Shown piece by piece: positions 32,137-44,817 of a stretch of 64,000 bases of DNA. Every line of letters starts with the position of its first letter. The stretch's first letter is position 1. A program made the translations under genes and the position numbers. A model generated the notes under the pieces. That model made no database searches. It had not been told where the DNA came from and saw only the letters and a list, made by a program, of their open reading frames with translations. The DNA lies in NCBI GenBank assembly GCA_030685235.1, contig MU839113.1, positions 248,001-312,000 on the forward strand, written 5' to 3'. The stretch comes from Copromyces sp. CBS 386.78. Lineage: Eukaryota; Ascomycota; Sordariomycetes; Sordariales; Sordariaceae.

Positions 32137-32693
32137 CTCGCTTTATTGAAAATTGACACATGAAACAGTGTCTAAGAAGGGATAGCCTGGCATTTGCACA
32201 ACCATGCGAAACCCAAACACAGCGGACATGCATGTGCTCTCTTACAACTTCAACCTCTCCCCCTCTTTTGTTTCCTTGTTCTTCCAGCTTACTTTCCCAA
32301 CGTTCTCCTCTCGTCAACCTTAGTTAATGTCTCTCTGGTTATTAGCAGTATAGTATTCCTCACCAAGAGTTTCATGACCGTTGCCTTGTCAACTGTGCGC
32401 CCTCCTTGAAGATCATAGCCTGTTTCAAGTCGAAAACATGACTCCCTTGTCTATCAATGGGTCCCACCTGCCGTCGGGTGTTCCTGGAATCGAAGCTTAA
32501 CTGGACTGCGCCTCCGTCCATCAACGGCACAGACAATGGAAATGGACGAATTCAGGTTTCCGTGATTCCCGCGTCATTGCTATTGTCCGCATGTTCCTCC
32601 AATTCACACAACTTTTTTGCAAGTTGGTACAACCATCATCGTCATCAAATGTATACTGCTGAAGCGCGGACTTGAACGCATTGGTTAGCCAAA
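32137..32693. other. Upstream region of the prolyl hydroxylase gene
   Basis: About 0.55 kb between tRNA-Arg and the start at 32694. Pyrimidine-rich and without a supported gene. Confidence 0.45.
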
Positions 32694-33635
32694 ATGCTGT
32701 CTTATGCAGTCGCTTTACTCGGCATTCTCGTTGTCTTCAACAGCCCCATCAACAACCTTTTATTCTCCGGTATAAACCAGAACCAATGTCCCGGCCAGAT
32801 TCCCCAGCTCCGTCGGATCCCGCTACCCAAACTCACCCTTAAAGAGGACCTAATCGCATTAGAAGGCAACTCGTCGTTACAATGCATGCCCCACACTCCG
32901 GCTCCCGTGGTCCATGTTTACTCGAGGGAACCACTTGTCCTCTACATCGAGAACTTCCTAAGCCTTGACGAGCGACACCACTTGCTTGACATCAGGTGAG
33001 CTTACCGAGAACTATCTGCCAAGAATCCTGTCACTAACATAACCAGTGAACCTCTCTTCAAACCCTCGACGACTACCAACAATGGTGGCCAAACTACCCA
33101 TCGCAACACCACAATCCGTGACTCTGAAGTGGCCATGGTTCCCCGTACCGACAGCGTACGATGCATCGAGAACCGTGCCCGCGAGATCCAGGGCTGGAGG
33201 GACGACGTCTTCATCGAGAGACTGCGCACCCAGCGGTACCGCCCAGGCGGCCATTACAACCACCACTTTGACTGGAGCTCAAACCGTGGCGGTTGGGGCC
33301 GTGTCAGTAGCTTCATGGTCTGGGTCGATAATGGCGATGGCAGCCTCGTGGGTGGTGGAACTGAATTCCCCAGGATGAAGAGGCGGAAGGACTCGAGATG
33401 GTGCGCTTTTGTCGAATGTCCTGGGAACGCCGCTAGGGGAGATGATGAACAGGGACAAAAGCCCGGTGACTTGGGTGTGACTTTCAAAGTTATCCCGGGC
33501 AATGCTGTCTACTGGGAGAACTTCCGGTCGGATGGTACCGGTAGAGGATGGGATGAGGTGTGGCATGCTGGCTTGCCAGTCAAGAAGGGGGTTAAAGTTG
33601 GGTTGAATATTTGGAGTACGGGATATATCGAATGA
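32694..33635 (+). CDS. Prolyl 4-hydroxylase-like 2-oxoglutarate/Fe(II) dioxygenase, membrane-anchored
   Basis: Exons 32694-32995 and 33047-33635 (51-bp intron, CACTAAC branch) give 296 residues. Residues 2-24 form a hydrophobic anchor, probably a type II ER membrane segment. The double-stranded beta-helix carries the iron ligands His174-x-Asp176 (NHHFDW) and His274 (VWHAGLP), with the 2-oxoglutarate-binding Lys284 ten residues later. GGTEFP and WCAFVECP are also typical. Family members hydroxylate proline in collagen-like or other proteins; the fungal target is unknown. The catalytic set is complete. Confidence 0.9.
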
Positions 33636-33916
33636 TCGAAGTCTACCAGAGTCACGGACGTATAGGAAGGTCATGATGCATTTTTCGAGCTGACGATAAA
33701 TATACGCCACAACAAAACAGCCTGATCACACATGACCACGATTCTCGACGACAGCCTCGTTTACATTTCTAAGTGATTGACACAGGTCGCACAACCGTTC
33801 CACCATCGTCATGGCGCATCACAATACCGAAGTGTTTGTGACCAACGGCTCGTTAGCCTACCAAAAAGACAATCTGAGCAACAAAAGAAAAAAAGAAAAA
33901 AAAAACGAAAAAAGTG

Positions 33917-34010
33917 TGGTCCGTACCGGACTCGAACCGGTATCTTCCTAAAGGGCGTACCCGAAATGTATTTTCCATTCCAGGAATGTTGCTCATTACA
34001 CCAACGAACC
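33917..34010 (-). tRNA. tRNA-like Pol III gene, anticodon unresolved
   Basis: On the minus strand, acceptor GGTTCGT pairs with ACGGACC. The D stem GTGT/ACAT and T arm ACCGG-TTCGAGT-CCGGT form well. An A box (TGGTGTAATGAG), a B box (GGTTCGAGTCC) and a six-T terminator (complement of 33908-33913) are present. The only anticodon stem fitting this register is CCTGG/TTAGG with two G-T pairs. It puts TGG (Pro) at 34-36 but gives A instead of T at position 33. An intron of about 21 nt is implied by the 94-nt length. It may be a diverged tRNA or a pseudogene. Confidence 0.55.
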
Positions 34011-35010
34011 ACGGAAGGATTAGGCACAAAAGAGAATTTATATACCCCCGGGGAGGTTCGGACGACGCGGGGTACCTCTAGGGATAAGGAGCGGCCAGGC
34101 GGGAGCGGCAGGCAGAAGAAGCGGAAGACAGGCACCACGAGATCACTTTGAAATCACATCAAGTTCCATCCTACGATCTGACGGCAAAAACTGGGCGGGC
34201 GTATACAGCCAATATTCACATGTGCTCTTCAAGAACGGCCACCTCCAGAGGAACACCCTGATTATGTCATTCCGAGCAGTGCTGTTCCAGACCTCGAGAC
34301 AAACGATCAACAGTGCACTGCATTGCTGATCGCGGTTGAACTTTATCACCTTTCCATGGTCGAGAAATTGCTTAACATGTGACAACCGTCCATGAACCTT
34401 GGAAGCGAATACTTAAGGTTAAACACACACTCATGCTGATGCAGTGACCCTCCGCATCTAGACGACCACAGGTCTGTCGTGCCGCCTACTTCGGCCAGTG
34501 GCACCACGCAGCGACACATGTTTGAAGGAAGTCAACCCTGGAAGACAACGTGGCATTCATGCAAGTGTTGGAACCGAGGCCGAAACACAAAATGAAGCAT
34601 CACTCAGTGAATATTCAAACCTGAACGGCCGGCGGTATCACGACATGCCGTACCGTCAGCAAGGCAACTCCCCGGAACCCGGAGACGAGGTGAACTTGGA
34701 ACTGTAGCACGACATGCGATTCACCATTCGAGTCCGTCTCTTTCCGAGACCGGCGTCAGCGCATGGGATCTTCCTTAACCCAGAGTCAAAAAAAAATGTC
34801 GAAGAGCACGAGTAGTACAGCGTGGCCTTCGACTCAACTGCAGACCTGTAGCTATTCACAGGGAAGAGATTAGAATAGAAATCGCACACTTCGTTGACCC
34901 TGAACCCCCTCGCTGGATATTCCACAGAGAAAGAAGACAAAACATCATCACGAGGAGAAGAAGTCGTAGGGGAAACATAACGAGCAGAACAAAAGGAGAG
35001 ATACCACCCA

Positions 35011-35048
<38 letters not shown>

Positions 35049-35386
35049 AGGTTCGAGCTCGTGAACCACACACCATCACGTAGACACTGGCCTTATTTCC
35101 TCTTGCCAACCCAAACCTTTTTCTCTCACGCCAGCCCATCAACCAGCATCATCATCATCATCATCAACAACAAAACTCTTGTTTAGAGGTAACAACTCAC
35201 TTTGAGCCATCGCGTTCCTGCTAGCCCCTCCCTTTGACCATTCACTCTCGGACTTTCCTCCTATTATCATTATCCATCTGGTGTCCGCTGCTTCTAACTT
35301 CAAAATGGGCCATGACGGTCGTGATCATGGTAGTGGTTGTGGCGCATCTGCGGCATCGATACTGGTGGCATTGGTGGCGACGGAAT
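34011..35386. other. Gene-poor spacer with poly(A) tract
   Basis: About 1.4 kb with no supported gene. It contains a 35-bp A run (35012-35046) and an ATC microsatellite near 35150. It is the 3' flank of the Pro-rich gene. Confidence 0.5.
35012..35046. repeat. 35-bp homopolymeric A tract
   Basis: Uninterrupted A run preceded by a purine/A-rich stretch. The length may be uncertain because assemblies handle long homopolymers poorly. No flanking duplication obvious enough to call a retroposed tail was found. Confidence 0.8.
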
Positions 35387-37918
35387 TTAAATGTGCATCC
35401 TCATCGATAACGGTATCGACATCGACATCGACACTGGCAGTGACGACGACGACGGGTGGGGAGGAGGAGGAGGAGGAGGAGGAGGCGGTGGTGGTGGTGG
35501 CAGCGGCGGGATAGGACCCGATGTGCTCCAAAGATGGCACCCGTTTTGTACACGGAGCATCGAAGGAGGCGGAGGTGGAGGTGGAGGTACCACTCCGGGA
35601 TATGAACCCATCGGTCCTGGCCCTGGTCCTGATCTCATAGTCCCAGAAGTACCAGCAGCAGGTTGTAATCTAGAGGTAACCGACCACGGGGACATGGACA
35701 TGGACATGGAACCACGGCGCTCAACAACCCCATCCACTTTCACCTCGACTTCAAACCTGGCCATTTCTTCAGGTTTCTTTCCACTTTGATCTTGATCGAA
35801 CAAAAACCCCACAGGTGCATCCTGGTCAAAACCGCTTATATCCACCACCTTACTCCTCCTCCTCCTCCCGGGCGAGATGTTTTCTCCGGTATCAGGGCCG
35901 GTGTTGCACAAAATAGCCTTGACGGCGGTGATGCTTACTTTGCTATCCTCTTTTCTTTCCTTTTTCACTGGAATCAAGCCAAAGCATCCATGATTATCAA
36001 CATCCGAGAGAGACCCGCCCCCAAAGACCTGTGGAGAAGACTTGTTGTGATTGTAAATATGATCAAGAACAACGGCTTGGACCGAGGCCACCGTGAGATG
36101 GGGGAGAGATCGCAGGATGGTGAGTCGGTCGGGGTCGTCGACTTGGGAAGGGAATATGATTGATATCAGGGCTGGTGGCTGACTAGCCACGGATTTCCCG
36201 CTGTTGGATGATGTGGAAGAGGAGGTGGGTGGTGTTTTGATAACGTTGTGGTTGGTAGTGGGAGATGAAGATGCAGAGGCGGAAGAGGCAGAAGAGGGAG
36301 TGGGGACGGTGTCGGATACCCCCTGGGAAAGTGGTGAGGCGGGTGGCAGATCGGGAGAAACATTGGGTGTCACGGCGATTGTTGCTGAAGAAGAGGAAGA
36401 GGAAGAAAGTGCGGAAGAGGCGGGTATGTGAAGAAAAGCAGGAGGTGGCCGTGGTGGCCGTGGAGGAGGAGGGGGAGAAATTATCCCCGCCGCGAGGTAT
36501 GGATTCGATCTTTGAACGTACCAGGGGGCAGAGCCGTGGTAATGGCTTACTCCTCGAGACATTCGTGGAAAGGGCGGCGGCGGGATATCATGTTGTGACT
36601 GGCCCGTCTTTGATGGAAGACTACCTTGCCTTGAATCATTTCCAAATACAGTGTCGCCAACGGTTGAAATTGCCGGAAAATCTGTGCTAGCTGGGAGTGT
36701 CTGTGACGGCAATTGCACATGCCGAATACAAGGTCCCAAGTATGGCCCCGACGGGGCCAACGGTTGTCCACAATTCGTAGAGGTACTTTGGGGTTGGAAA
36801 TAGTTGTATCGTTGTTGCATCGCCCCATCGGGTTCTCTTCTTGATCCCACACCAGCAAGACCGGCTGGGGGTGGCGGGGGTGGTGGTGGTGGTGGAGGAG
36901 GAGAAGGAGGAGGAGGAGGAGGTATACGGCTCACTCCATTCCCAGATCCACCATTCAATCCCATATTCCGAACAGGCCATCCAGGCGGCGGAGGTGGTAG
37001 AGGAGGGGGGTTTGTACCGCGCATGACCACCATGCGGTTATTATATGGCATGTTGGTCCGCTTAGCAGGGAGTGGTAAAGGTCCAGGAACAGTCTGACGG
37101 GTGTATGTGGAAGGTACTAAGTCAGTGCGAAATGTAGAGCGTTGGCCAAATGACGAAGAGCTTCTTGAACCTGACCTTGATCGCTCGGAGTCAGATCCAG
37201 AACCAGAAGATGACAAACTTGCTTGACGTTGTCCGCGAGACGGGGACCGGGAGCGTGAAGGGGAGCAGCTGTCTTCACGAGAAGACGAGACGGAACGCCG
37301 TCGAAGTGTTCTTCCACGCTGCTTAGGTCTTCTGGCTTCCCTCCCCCTATGAGCAACATTCTTCCCTTTGCCTTTCTTGTTCTTGCGAGTTGCGCAGCAA
37401 GGCAAGATGCATGAAGTAGCCCTGGGCGTGACTGAGTCGTCATCGTGCTCTTGGTTGTTGCCAGACTTTTGCGCAGCGTTATCTCTGGCGGCTTTGCGAA
37501 GGTATTTGGTGCTTGGAACAATCTTGAACCCACAGGTCTGGATATAATTCTGCACGGATTCTGCCGACTTGACCATCAATGAGTGAAGAGCCCAGTAGAT
37601 GGTCGGTCCCGTTTCGACCAGAAAAGGTTTCCTGAAGTTCCCCCGGGTCTCTAGGACAACGGCCTCGAATTGGGCTGCTTCCTTGACAATAATGAGAGAT
37701 AACTTGACGTCTGGGCTACAGAAGAACCTGCAGTTATCTGCAATAATGTCAGTAAGGCATTTCGGTTGCTTGAAGCCGGTGGCGTCAGAGTCTCAAAGAT
37801 CAATGCCACGTGAGTGGAGAGATGAGGGTTACAATCCAAACAAGATTAATGAGACCGACTCACCCAGTATAAGGCCCTCCAAGCCAGGGACAGGAAATGG
37901 GTCAGTGATGGGCGCCAT
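35387..37918 (-). CDS. Large Pro-rich hypothetical protein with SR-like segment
   Basis: A short first exon, 37918-37864 (MAPITDPFPVPGLEGLIL), joins through a 126-bp intron (GTGAGT/TTGCAG) to 37737-35387, giving 801 residues. The join was found by following the open frame upstream of the internal ATG at 37576. The reading FFCSPDVKLSLIIVKEAAQFEAVVLETRGNF continues smoothly across it (quoted in parts: CSPDVKLSLI, AAQFEAVVLE). The conserved-looking N-terminal domain spans about residues 1-105. An Arg/Ser region, several polyproline tracts (runs of 8-13 Pro) and a second ordered patch (DDPDRLTILRSLPHLTVASVQ, DISGFDQDAPVGFLFDQ) follow. I do not recognise the family. Polyproline suggests SH3, WW or profilin partners. 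The coding repeats are prone to slippage. Confidence 0.7.
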
Positions 37919-39432
37919 CGCGGGATTCTTAGCCTGGCAAGTGATACTAGGAGACGCGAGGGTTCTTGGTTCGGTTGAGGGCACTAGCATTCCGGAATGG
38001 GTGTTTTACAGCCCTTGTAGGAAATGCTAGAGTAGGCGAGGTTGTCTTGGAGAGTGTCATGTCGAATCGAGGAGGAATGACAACATATTTGTAGCGGTTG
38101 TTGTGTTGCCGCTTGGTCTTCTGTTTTTGAGTGTATGCGGAGAAGAAAGTGACGGAACTAAAGCAAGAGCCTTGAGCGTATAGATGGGAACCTGACACGG
38201 CAGGTATAGCACCTAATTTGTTTCATGAAAGTGGGGCTACCATTCATGTGTATGCATGCTGGCCGTACACATCACTGCCAACACCGCCACCTTGCACGAT
38301 GACGGTCATGGGTTAGGTTGAATAACACACCGAATGCATCAAGACATACACCAGATTCCTGCTGATGAAGGAATAGCCTATAAGGGTGAATGGAAGTAGT
38401 GTCCGTCTTAGTAACAAGGGCGCATGTATGAGGCCAAGGTGTCGCAACGAACTCGTTGAAGCTCAAGGCTGTCAGGATGCCAAATCAAGTACAGGTAGCC
38501 TCGTCCGAGTCGAGGGAGGCCGGGGAGCGTAATTTGGAAAGAGACATGTTGAGGGTGAGGGACGCTGTTCGTGTTCCACTTGACTTCAAAGTGCTTGTTC
38601 GTTGTCGCATGTTGTGCGATGAAGCTGTGCTTGTGGACTTGACCGGTACCCATGAGGCTGGTGAGATGATGAGGATGACCGGTTTTGGTTGTGCAGAATT
38701 CGGAACTGTATTCAGTCGGAGCCTTGGAACTGGGTATGGGTTGTTGTTGATAGATTACGGGATATGCATGACTCTCTTCTACTCACTATTCACATGGACA
38801 TGGGTCCGGCGACACAGCAGAGAAACTGACATGCTTCATAACGCTACTCAAGTTGTTGTCCGGCTTGTCCAACGTTGATCAGATTAGACGATCCAGGATC
38901 TCGGTAACCGCATGGTTCGACTGCCTAAAACTATGCTTGTCTCACTAGATGCTGTGCTTCCCGTCTAAACAAATGAAAACAGAGCATGGAAGAAACGGGA
39001 GGGTGACGATAACTTGAAAATCGAACCCGTGATGAAAGCAAGACCAATTTGAAATACACAGCAAATGGGGCGTGAGAGTATAGGCAATGAAGCGTGAACT
39101 GAAGCGGTCAAACCTCCGATCGAGATGACGGGCTATCAGCAGCCAACATTCGCTTGAATGAATTGGGTGGACATAAGCCCAATTCTTGTTCAAGGCACAC
39201 CAACGCAAGGCAAGCTTCATGCCACGACCAAAGTACAATCCCCGAAACCTTCAGTTGATGACTTTTAATCCACACTTGTGACAAGTTCAACCCAACATAC
39301 GCCTGAGGACCAAAGGCACAAAGTCGCGACTGGAAATACAGCTTTCATTGATTCACTACAAAAATTTCAACCAAAGAGCCTCCCTGACCGAACCATATCA
39401 CTGTCCAAACAAGAACCTGCCGAAAGATGGAC
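37919..39432. other. Promoter of the Pro-rich gene and 3' flank of nup82
   Basis: About 1.5 kb. A 140-codon open frame at 38456-38878 (+) begins with TTG and has no domain or splice support, so it was not called. Nothing else is evident. Confidence 0.45.
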
Positions 39433-42169
39433 TTAATCGATACTCAACTTTTCCAGACGCGACTTCACTGCCTCGACGAGAGCAGTTTCGCGATCCAGCA
39501 AGTTCATGACTTGCGCGACCTTTTGCTTCCGAATATCGGACGGGATCTTCATCACAGGCATCGGCGAAGAGGTACCGTCAACGCTATCCGTGCTCTGAAG
39601 CTGCTGGGCTTGCTCAAACAGAGCGTCCCTAAGGATTTGGACCTCCTCGAAGCGTTTGAGTGACTGCCCGGCAGTGCTGATAGATGCCATGGTGGTATCT
39701 TCTTCTTCTTCGTCGCCCAGGATGCTGCTCGCCAAAGTGCGGACCTCCTCTGCCCATGCCTTTTCCTTGTCGCTCAACTCACGGGTCGAGACCTGGCCCA
39801 AGCGCTTGCGCAGGTTGTCTACCCGGCGAGCGAGGTTCTCTTGTCTGACCTTCATTACATCTATCCTACTTCTGACGAGCATTTCTTCAGAGATGTTTTC
39901 CTCCTTGGGGCTCCTGCTCTCTCCTTCTCCGGAAATGGTCTCGATCCGCTGGTTAACCTCATAGACCTTGGTGATTTGCTCCTTCAGCTCGTATGTTAGT
40001 GCCTCACACTTTCTGAAGAGTTCGGCAACGGCATTGTTGAGCTCAAACACCTCGGAGCTAACAAGGCGATGACCCTCTGTAAAGATTTCCAGGGTAGCAA
40101 CTGACAACCGGACCTCCTGCTGCATAAGCGGGCGCTTCCTGCTAGTTCTCAGTGCATCCAACCAAGGAGGCACCGTGCTAGGCCGGCTCAATACTTCGGA
40201 AGCATGGAACAACGGCCGAGGCTCCCAAACCGTAAGGGGTTCAGGCGTCTCTCCATGTTCGGTCGGTGCGGGGGTCTCCTGACGATCCGACATCAACTCG
40301 CTCTCAGGGGTATCGAAGAACATGATGACCGGGTCGTTATGAGTAGCGGACAGAACAAAATGGCCCAGATCGGAGCTCCTGAATGCCGTAGCCGCGGCAA
40401 GGACATTCTGGGCATGCTGGGGCGTGTAGATGCGATCAACCTCGGCACGCTGTCCCTTGACCATGAGGTCAAACCGGAAGTCGACCCCAGCCTCCGAGTC
40501 ACTCTGGAGCTCTCCCTCTAGAACGGAAATCCATGGAGCCAATGAGACATAGGTGATGCCAGCAGCGTGTGTAACATAGAACGCATAGCGCGTGGTAACA
40601 TCCTCACTGAACACCGGCCAACTGTCAGGTGTGATTTCGGCTGGCTTGAGCGTGTCGAAAGTGTGGAACACAAGCAGGGACGGAGTTTCATGGTCAGAGA
40701 AACCGAAACCCCGGGTCGCGGCGTTCCGCGGAGGCAGCCATTGAGCCTCAACCCCATCAATATCGAGACAGATCTTGACCTGTCCGCTGGTCGACAAGAG
40801 GCAGATGACAGACATCGAGAGACTATCCTTATCGTCATCATCCGCATAAAGCTCAAAATCTTCGCCCATCATAAGGTCGGCAGTATTGCGTTTAGCGCCA
40901 ATGACCAAAATATCCTTCAGCTCCATCTCGTCGTCTTGCTCATCCTCGGGACCAACGGCAAACTCAAAGGGACCCTGGAGTCGAGGAATGCTCCCCGGCC
41001 GAGAGGGGCGCGAATACACCTCAGTAACTTCGCCATAGGGACCATCAAGAAGCTTGGGTTCCTGATTGTCGAGATCGGCCATCCACTCCAGTTGTTGCTT
41101 AGCGAGGAGCTTCTCCTCCCGGGTAGCCTCCGTGTCGGTCTCGAGGGTTTCGATCTTTTGGGCGACAGACACGGAAAGCGAGGGGATGAGAGTGGGAGGA
41201 GGCGACCAGCGACGCGGCAAGAGAGGGCACAGAGCGTAAACATCCCCTTGGGCCATGGCCACCCATAATGTCATTGGCGCCCAGCCGTTCGAGTTGCGCG
41301 AGGGAAAGCAAGCCGAAGCGACCTTCATGTCGAAGTCATCGGGCGAGAAGGCCTTGTTGGTCGATGTCGAGGCACCAAAATCCTGGTCCACTGAAGTGCC
41401 GTCGGCCAGCCTCTTGAGGTCGACCTCGAGGGTAGGGGTGTCAAAGGACCACCGATCGATAGTGGAAAGCTCCCATTCGCGGACCACAGCGTCTTCGGTG
41501 ACGGTTACCAGACAGCTGCCGTTGACGCCAAGAGGGTGCCATAGTGCGCTAACAACAGCGGACTTGGAGGTGACGTGAGTGGTAGGGCCGAGGGTCCAGA
41601 ACTTGGGCTTGAAGGGGGCCGTCTCTCCAGAGGTGAGGTGGGAGGTGTCGGGCAGCATGCAGACGTGGACTGTGTGAGAGGTCAGGACGGCCAACTGATC
41701 CTTGTTAGGGGAGATGACCAGCTGCCGAATCTCGCTGGCGACAGGGGTCTTGATGACCTAGAAGAGGAAAGCCGTGTCAGTACCTAACTCGAACACCGAG
41801 TCTCCGGGGAGTGAAGCCACATACCCTGTAGCCTGGTCCTTGGGGAAGACGGCTTGTCTCCTCATCGTAGACCTCGAAGGAGCTATCGGAGCTATCTCCG
41901 TTGAGGTGGCTGGCAGCACGGGTCCGTGACTGATCTGCTTCCCAGGCGTCCTTCAGATAGGCGATATCTCCCCATCTGATCTCCCTTCCGCTGGCAACAA
42001 AGACCTCGTTTCCTCGTTGGGCGATGGTACGTTTGGGTCCCGAACTGGCGTTCCTAGAATAGGCCATCGAAGCGGGGAGCCGGCTGTTTTCCTCGGACTG
42101 CTCAAAGAGCTTGTGGCCGGGGTTTGGCTCCTGGAGCCAGGGCGCCGAGAAGCTCTGGATTTTGGGCAT
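39433..42169 (-). CDS. nup82: Nucleoporin NUP82 (Nup88), cytoplasmic mRNA-export platform
   Basis: Exons 42169-41825 and 41757-39433 with a 67-bp intron (GTATGT/TCTAG) give 889 residues. The ATG at 42169 is the first after an in-frame stop. The N-terminal two thirds read as a beta-propeller (LAVLTSHTVHVCMLP, SALWHPLG, CLVTVTEDAVVREWEL, LWVAMAQGDVYALCP) with acidic loops. The last 240 residues are coiled coil (ELNNAVAELFRKCEAL, RQENLARRVDNLRKRLGQ, QKVAQVMNLLDRE). This is the NUP82/Nup88 layout. In the pore it binds NUP159 and NSP1 on the cytoplasmic face and helps release mRNPs. Confidence 0.87.
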
Positions 42170-43498
42170 CCCGACGGATTCGGTGCGTCCTTGGTGGGTT
42201 GTGGTAAAGGCTGTTGTCGCTATACTATCCAAGCTTGGTGAATCCTACAAACGAGGGAGTGTGCGTGTTTGCGCAAATAAATCCAAGTTGGTGTTCTGGC
42301 TAGGCAGAAATAAGGTAGCTAGTGTAGAGGTCTTAGCATGCACGGGTCGCTTTGTCGTGCTGCACTAGGTACCGGTTTCTGTGCTGATAAGTAGGTTGTA
42401 CTGGGCAGGTGCACTATGTATGTGTATGTACGGGCATTCGTATGTTAGAGGGCCCCGATTTGTGAGGTTGAAAAGGTGATCAAGAGCAGAGGCCAACCTG
42501 AAGGGAGCGAGAAAAGAAAGAGAGATTGGGATCCCTTTTTGAAAGCGGCAGCCCAGGGCCCTCGAACGATGGGAAGCCGGGAAAGCGAAGTTTGCTAGTG
42601 GTCTCGGTTGGCTGGTCAGGATGGTAACAACCAGATTTGACTAGCGTGTTGTAGTCGTATGGATGGATGCTGGATGCCACTATGCCCAGTCCGAGCCAGT
42701 GCTGTAAATGATGCGTCCAGGGCGTCAGTAGAGGCGTCTCCTTCCGTGTGTATGCCGTTGTGTTTTCCGTTGCTCACCTACAGGTTGCCTTGATCGATCG
42801 TGCTAGCTTCCCTCTTAGCGCGTTTCCACTTCTTCCACAGCCGTACATGTATTAGTCCGTTTCAACTGTTCGTGTTCAAACCGTGCTCGCCGCGTCGTCT
42901 CACATGATTGATCAACAGGAGACGGCCAGCTCGGGGAGGGGAATAGAGGTACCTTACCTTCGAGAAGTACACTAACAGTGGTGTTGTGACGCGCCTGTAA
43001 ATTGCGTGCCAGATTGCGGTCCAATCGGCCGGCAATTATTGTTGGATCAAAGCACCTCTACCACTTCTTGCCCTTGCTTCCATCTCTCTCTGCCCTTGCC
43101 TGCCGTCGTCATATTTGCGGGCACCTCGTAAAATACCCGACCTTAGATCGGTAGGGTACCTGACCCACCTCCAACAGCTGGCCCGTTAAAATGCCAAGAC
43201 TTGCCCTGCTGCCCTGGACTGCCCGATTGTTCCCTGCACTGTGACACTGTGCGCCAACAAGGCCGCCTGCCGTCGTCGCGGTCCACGGCCAGTCCAGTCG
43301 CGCCCGGCTCAAGCAAAGCTGCCTGCCTGTACTTTAGCAGTTGCAATTCCATTAGGTTGGCAAACCATCATCCCCATCGAGGTCTCAGAACTCCATAAGT
43401 ACAATTGAACTTGCCCGAGCTGGAAGCTTTTGGTTTCATTCTTCCTAGTTGCATTTTTCACCCAAAACCCAGAGTTGATAATCCAATCTTCACTAACA
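42170..43498. other. Divergent promoter region nup82/cbc2
   Basis: About 1.3 kb head-to-head spacer. No open frame carries a recognisable domain, and no tRNA or 5S rRNA signature was seen. Confidence 0.5.
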
Positions 43499-44284
43499 AT
43501 GTTGAACACTCGCCAAAGGAGCACCGTAGAGCGCCTTGACAGGCCAAGCGCCTACTTTTTCAACAAGGTGAGTGCTCCCTGACGGCATTTCCATTTCCAA
43601 ACATTGCCAATCTCTCCTGTCCATAATTAGCACATGGCCACTCGCTGACCCCATCCACTCAACACAGAACAGGCGCAACAGACGTCATGACCGGGACCAT
43701 CGCGATGGAGAAAATGAGGACAGTAACATGCATCCCGAAGCGCACGACGACCCGTTGAAGGATGCGACCACTCTCTACGTCGGCAATCTGTAAGTTTGCC
43801 CCCACACTGGCCCCTTGGTGATAACCACATGCAATCCTTGATTTAAGAAAAAAAAAAAAAAAAAAAAACTAACCGAATCCTCCTCGGCAGTTCCTTCTAC
43901 ACTACCGAAGAACAGGTTTACGAACTCTTTAGCAAATGCGGCGAGATCAAGCGCTTGGTCATGGGCCTCGATCGTTTACAAAAGACACCGTGCGGTTTCT
44001 GCTTCGTCGAATACTACACCCATCAGGACGCTCTCGATTGCATGAAGTACATTGGCGGCACCAAGTTGGACGAGCGTATCATCCGAACCGATCTCGACCC
44101 AGGCTTCGAGGAGGGACGACAGTACGGCCGTGGCAAGTCGGGCGGCCAAGTCCGGGATGAGTACCGCGAGGACTACGACGAGGGCCGCGGTGGTCTTGGT
44201 CGCCAGATCCAGGCCGATAGGATGAGGGAGCATGACCACAAGCGTTACGACGACAACGACGAACAATACGGCCGCTTGCGCTAA
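43499..44284 (+). CDS. cbc2: Nuclear cap-binding complex small subunit CBC2/CBP20
   Basis: Exons 43499-43567, 43668-43789 and 43891-44284 give 194 residues. The RRM has RNP2 [20 protein letters not shown] and RNP1 [18 protein letters not shown], with the CBP20-specific stretches [15 protein letters not shown] and [14 protein letters not shown] that stack on the m7G cap. An Arg/Gly/Asp-rich tail follows. With CBP80 it binds capped Pol II transcripts in the nucleus and serves splicing, export and decay. Intron 2 (101 bp) contains an 18-A run. Every splice join keeps conserved residues. Confidence 0.96.
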
Positions 44285-44817
44285 ACCTAGCATTGCAAGG
44301 GAGTTTTGCGGTATAATGAGGATTGCATCATGATTCGATGCACAGGTATCCAACCCGTGGTCATGGCAAATCGACAGAAAACATATAATCAGACCCTAAA
44401 ATTACCAGGGCAGGTGGAGGCGAAACCGAGAAGCGTAAAAGAGAAATACCCCTTGGGAGACATGATGTTCGTTCTTGTATTGGTATCCTGCTATGGTATG
44501 CCGGGAAATTATTGATTTCCCATCCATTCGGTGTATGGCTTCACACATTCTTCTGTGATGCTTGCCTGGCCGTTGTTTGCGCTGCTCTCTGCATTGCATT
44601 GGTATGTCAACACGGAGCGAGTAGGAGTGTCCATGATGGACAGAACCTCAAGTCAGTCAATCTTCTTACGAGACGAGACAGAAAGGCCCCTCTTCTTTCC
44701 CCCAAGCAAACGTTCCCGTTACCGGTATCTCCGACGCCATCCATGCCATTTCGCTGCGTAATGTTACAAGTGATATACATGCTTGCACAATATCGTCCAT
44801 CGTCCGGATCGAGGGTC
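44285..44817. other. Convergent 3' spacer cbc2/mrpl31
   Basis: About 0.53 kb tail-to-tail; no gene supported. Confidence 0.45.

Noticed and set aside
35012..35046. Poly(A) tract as evidence of a retroposed gene
   Set aside because: No coding relic or flanking duplication next to it.
38456..38878. 140-codon frame between the Pro-rich gene and nup82
   Set aside because: Begins with TTG, no domain, no splice support.
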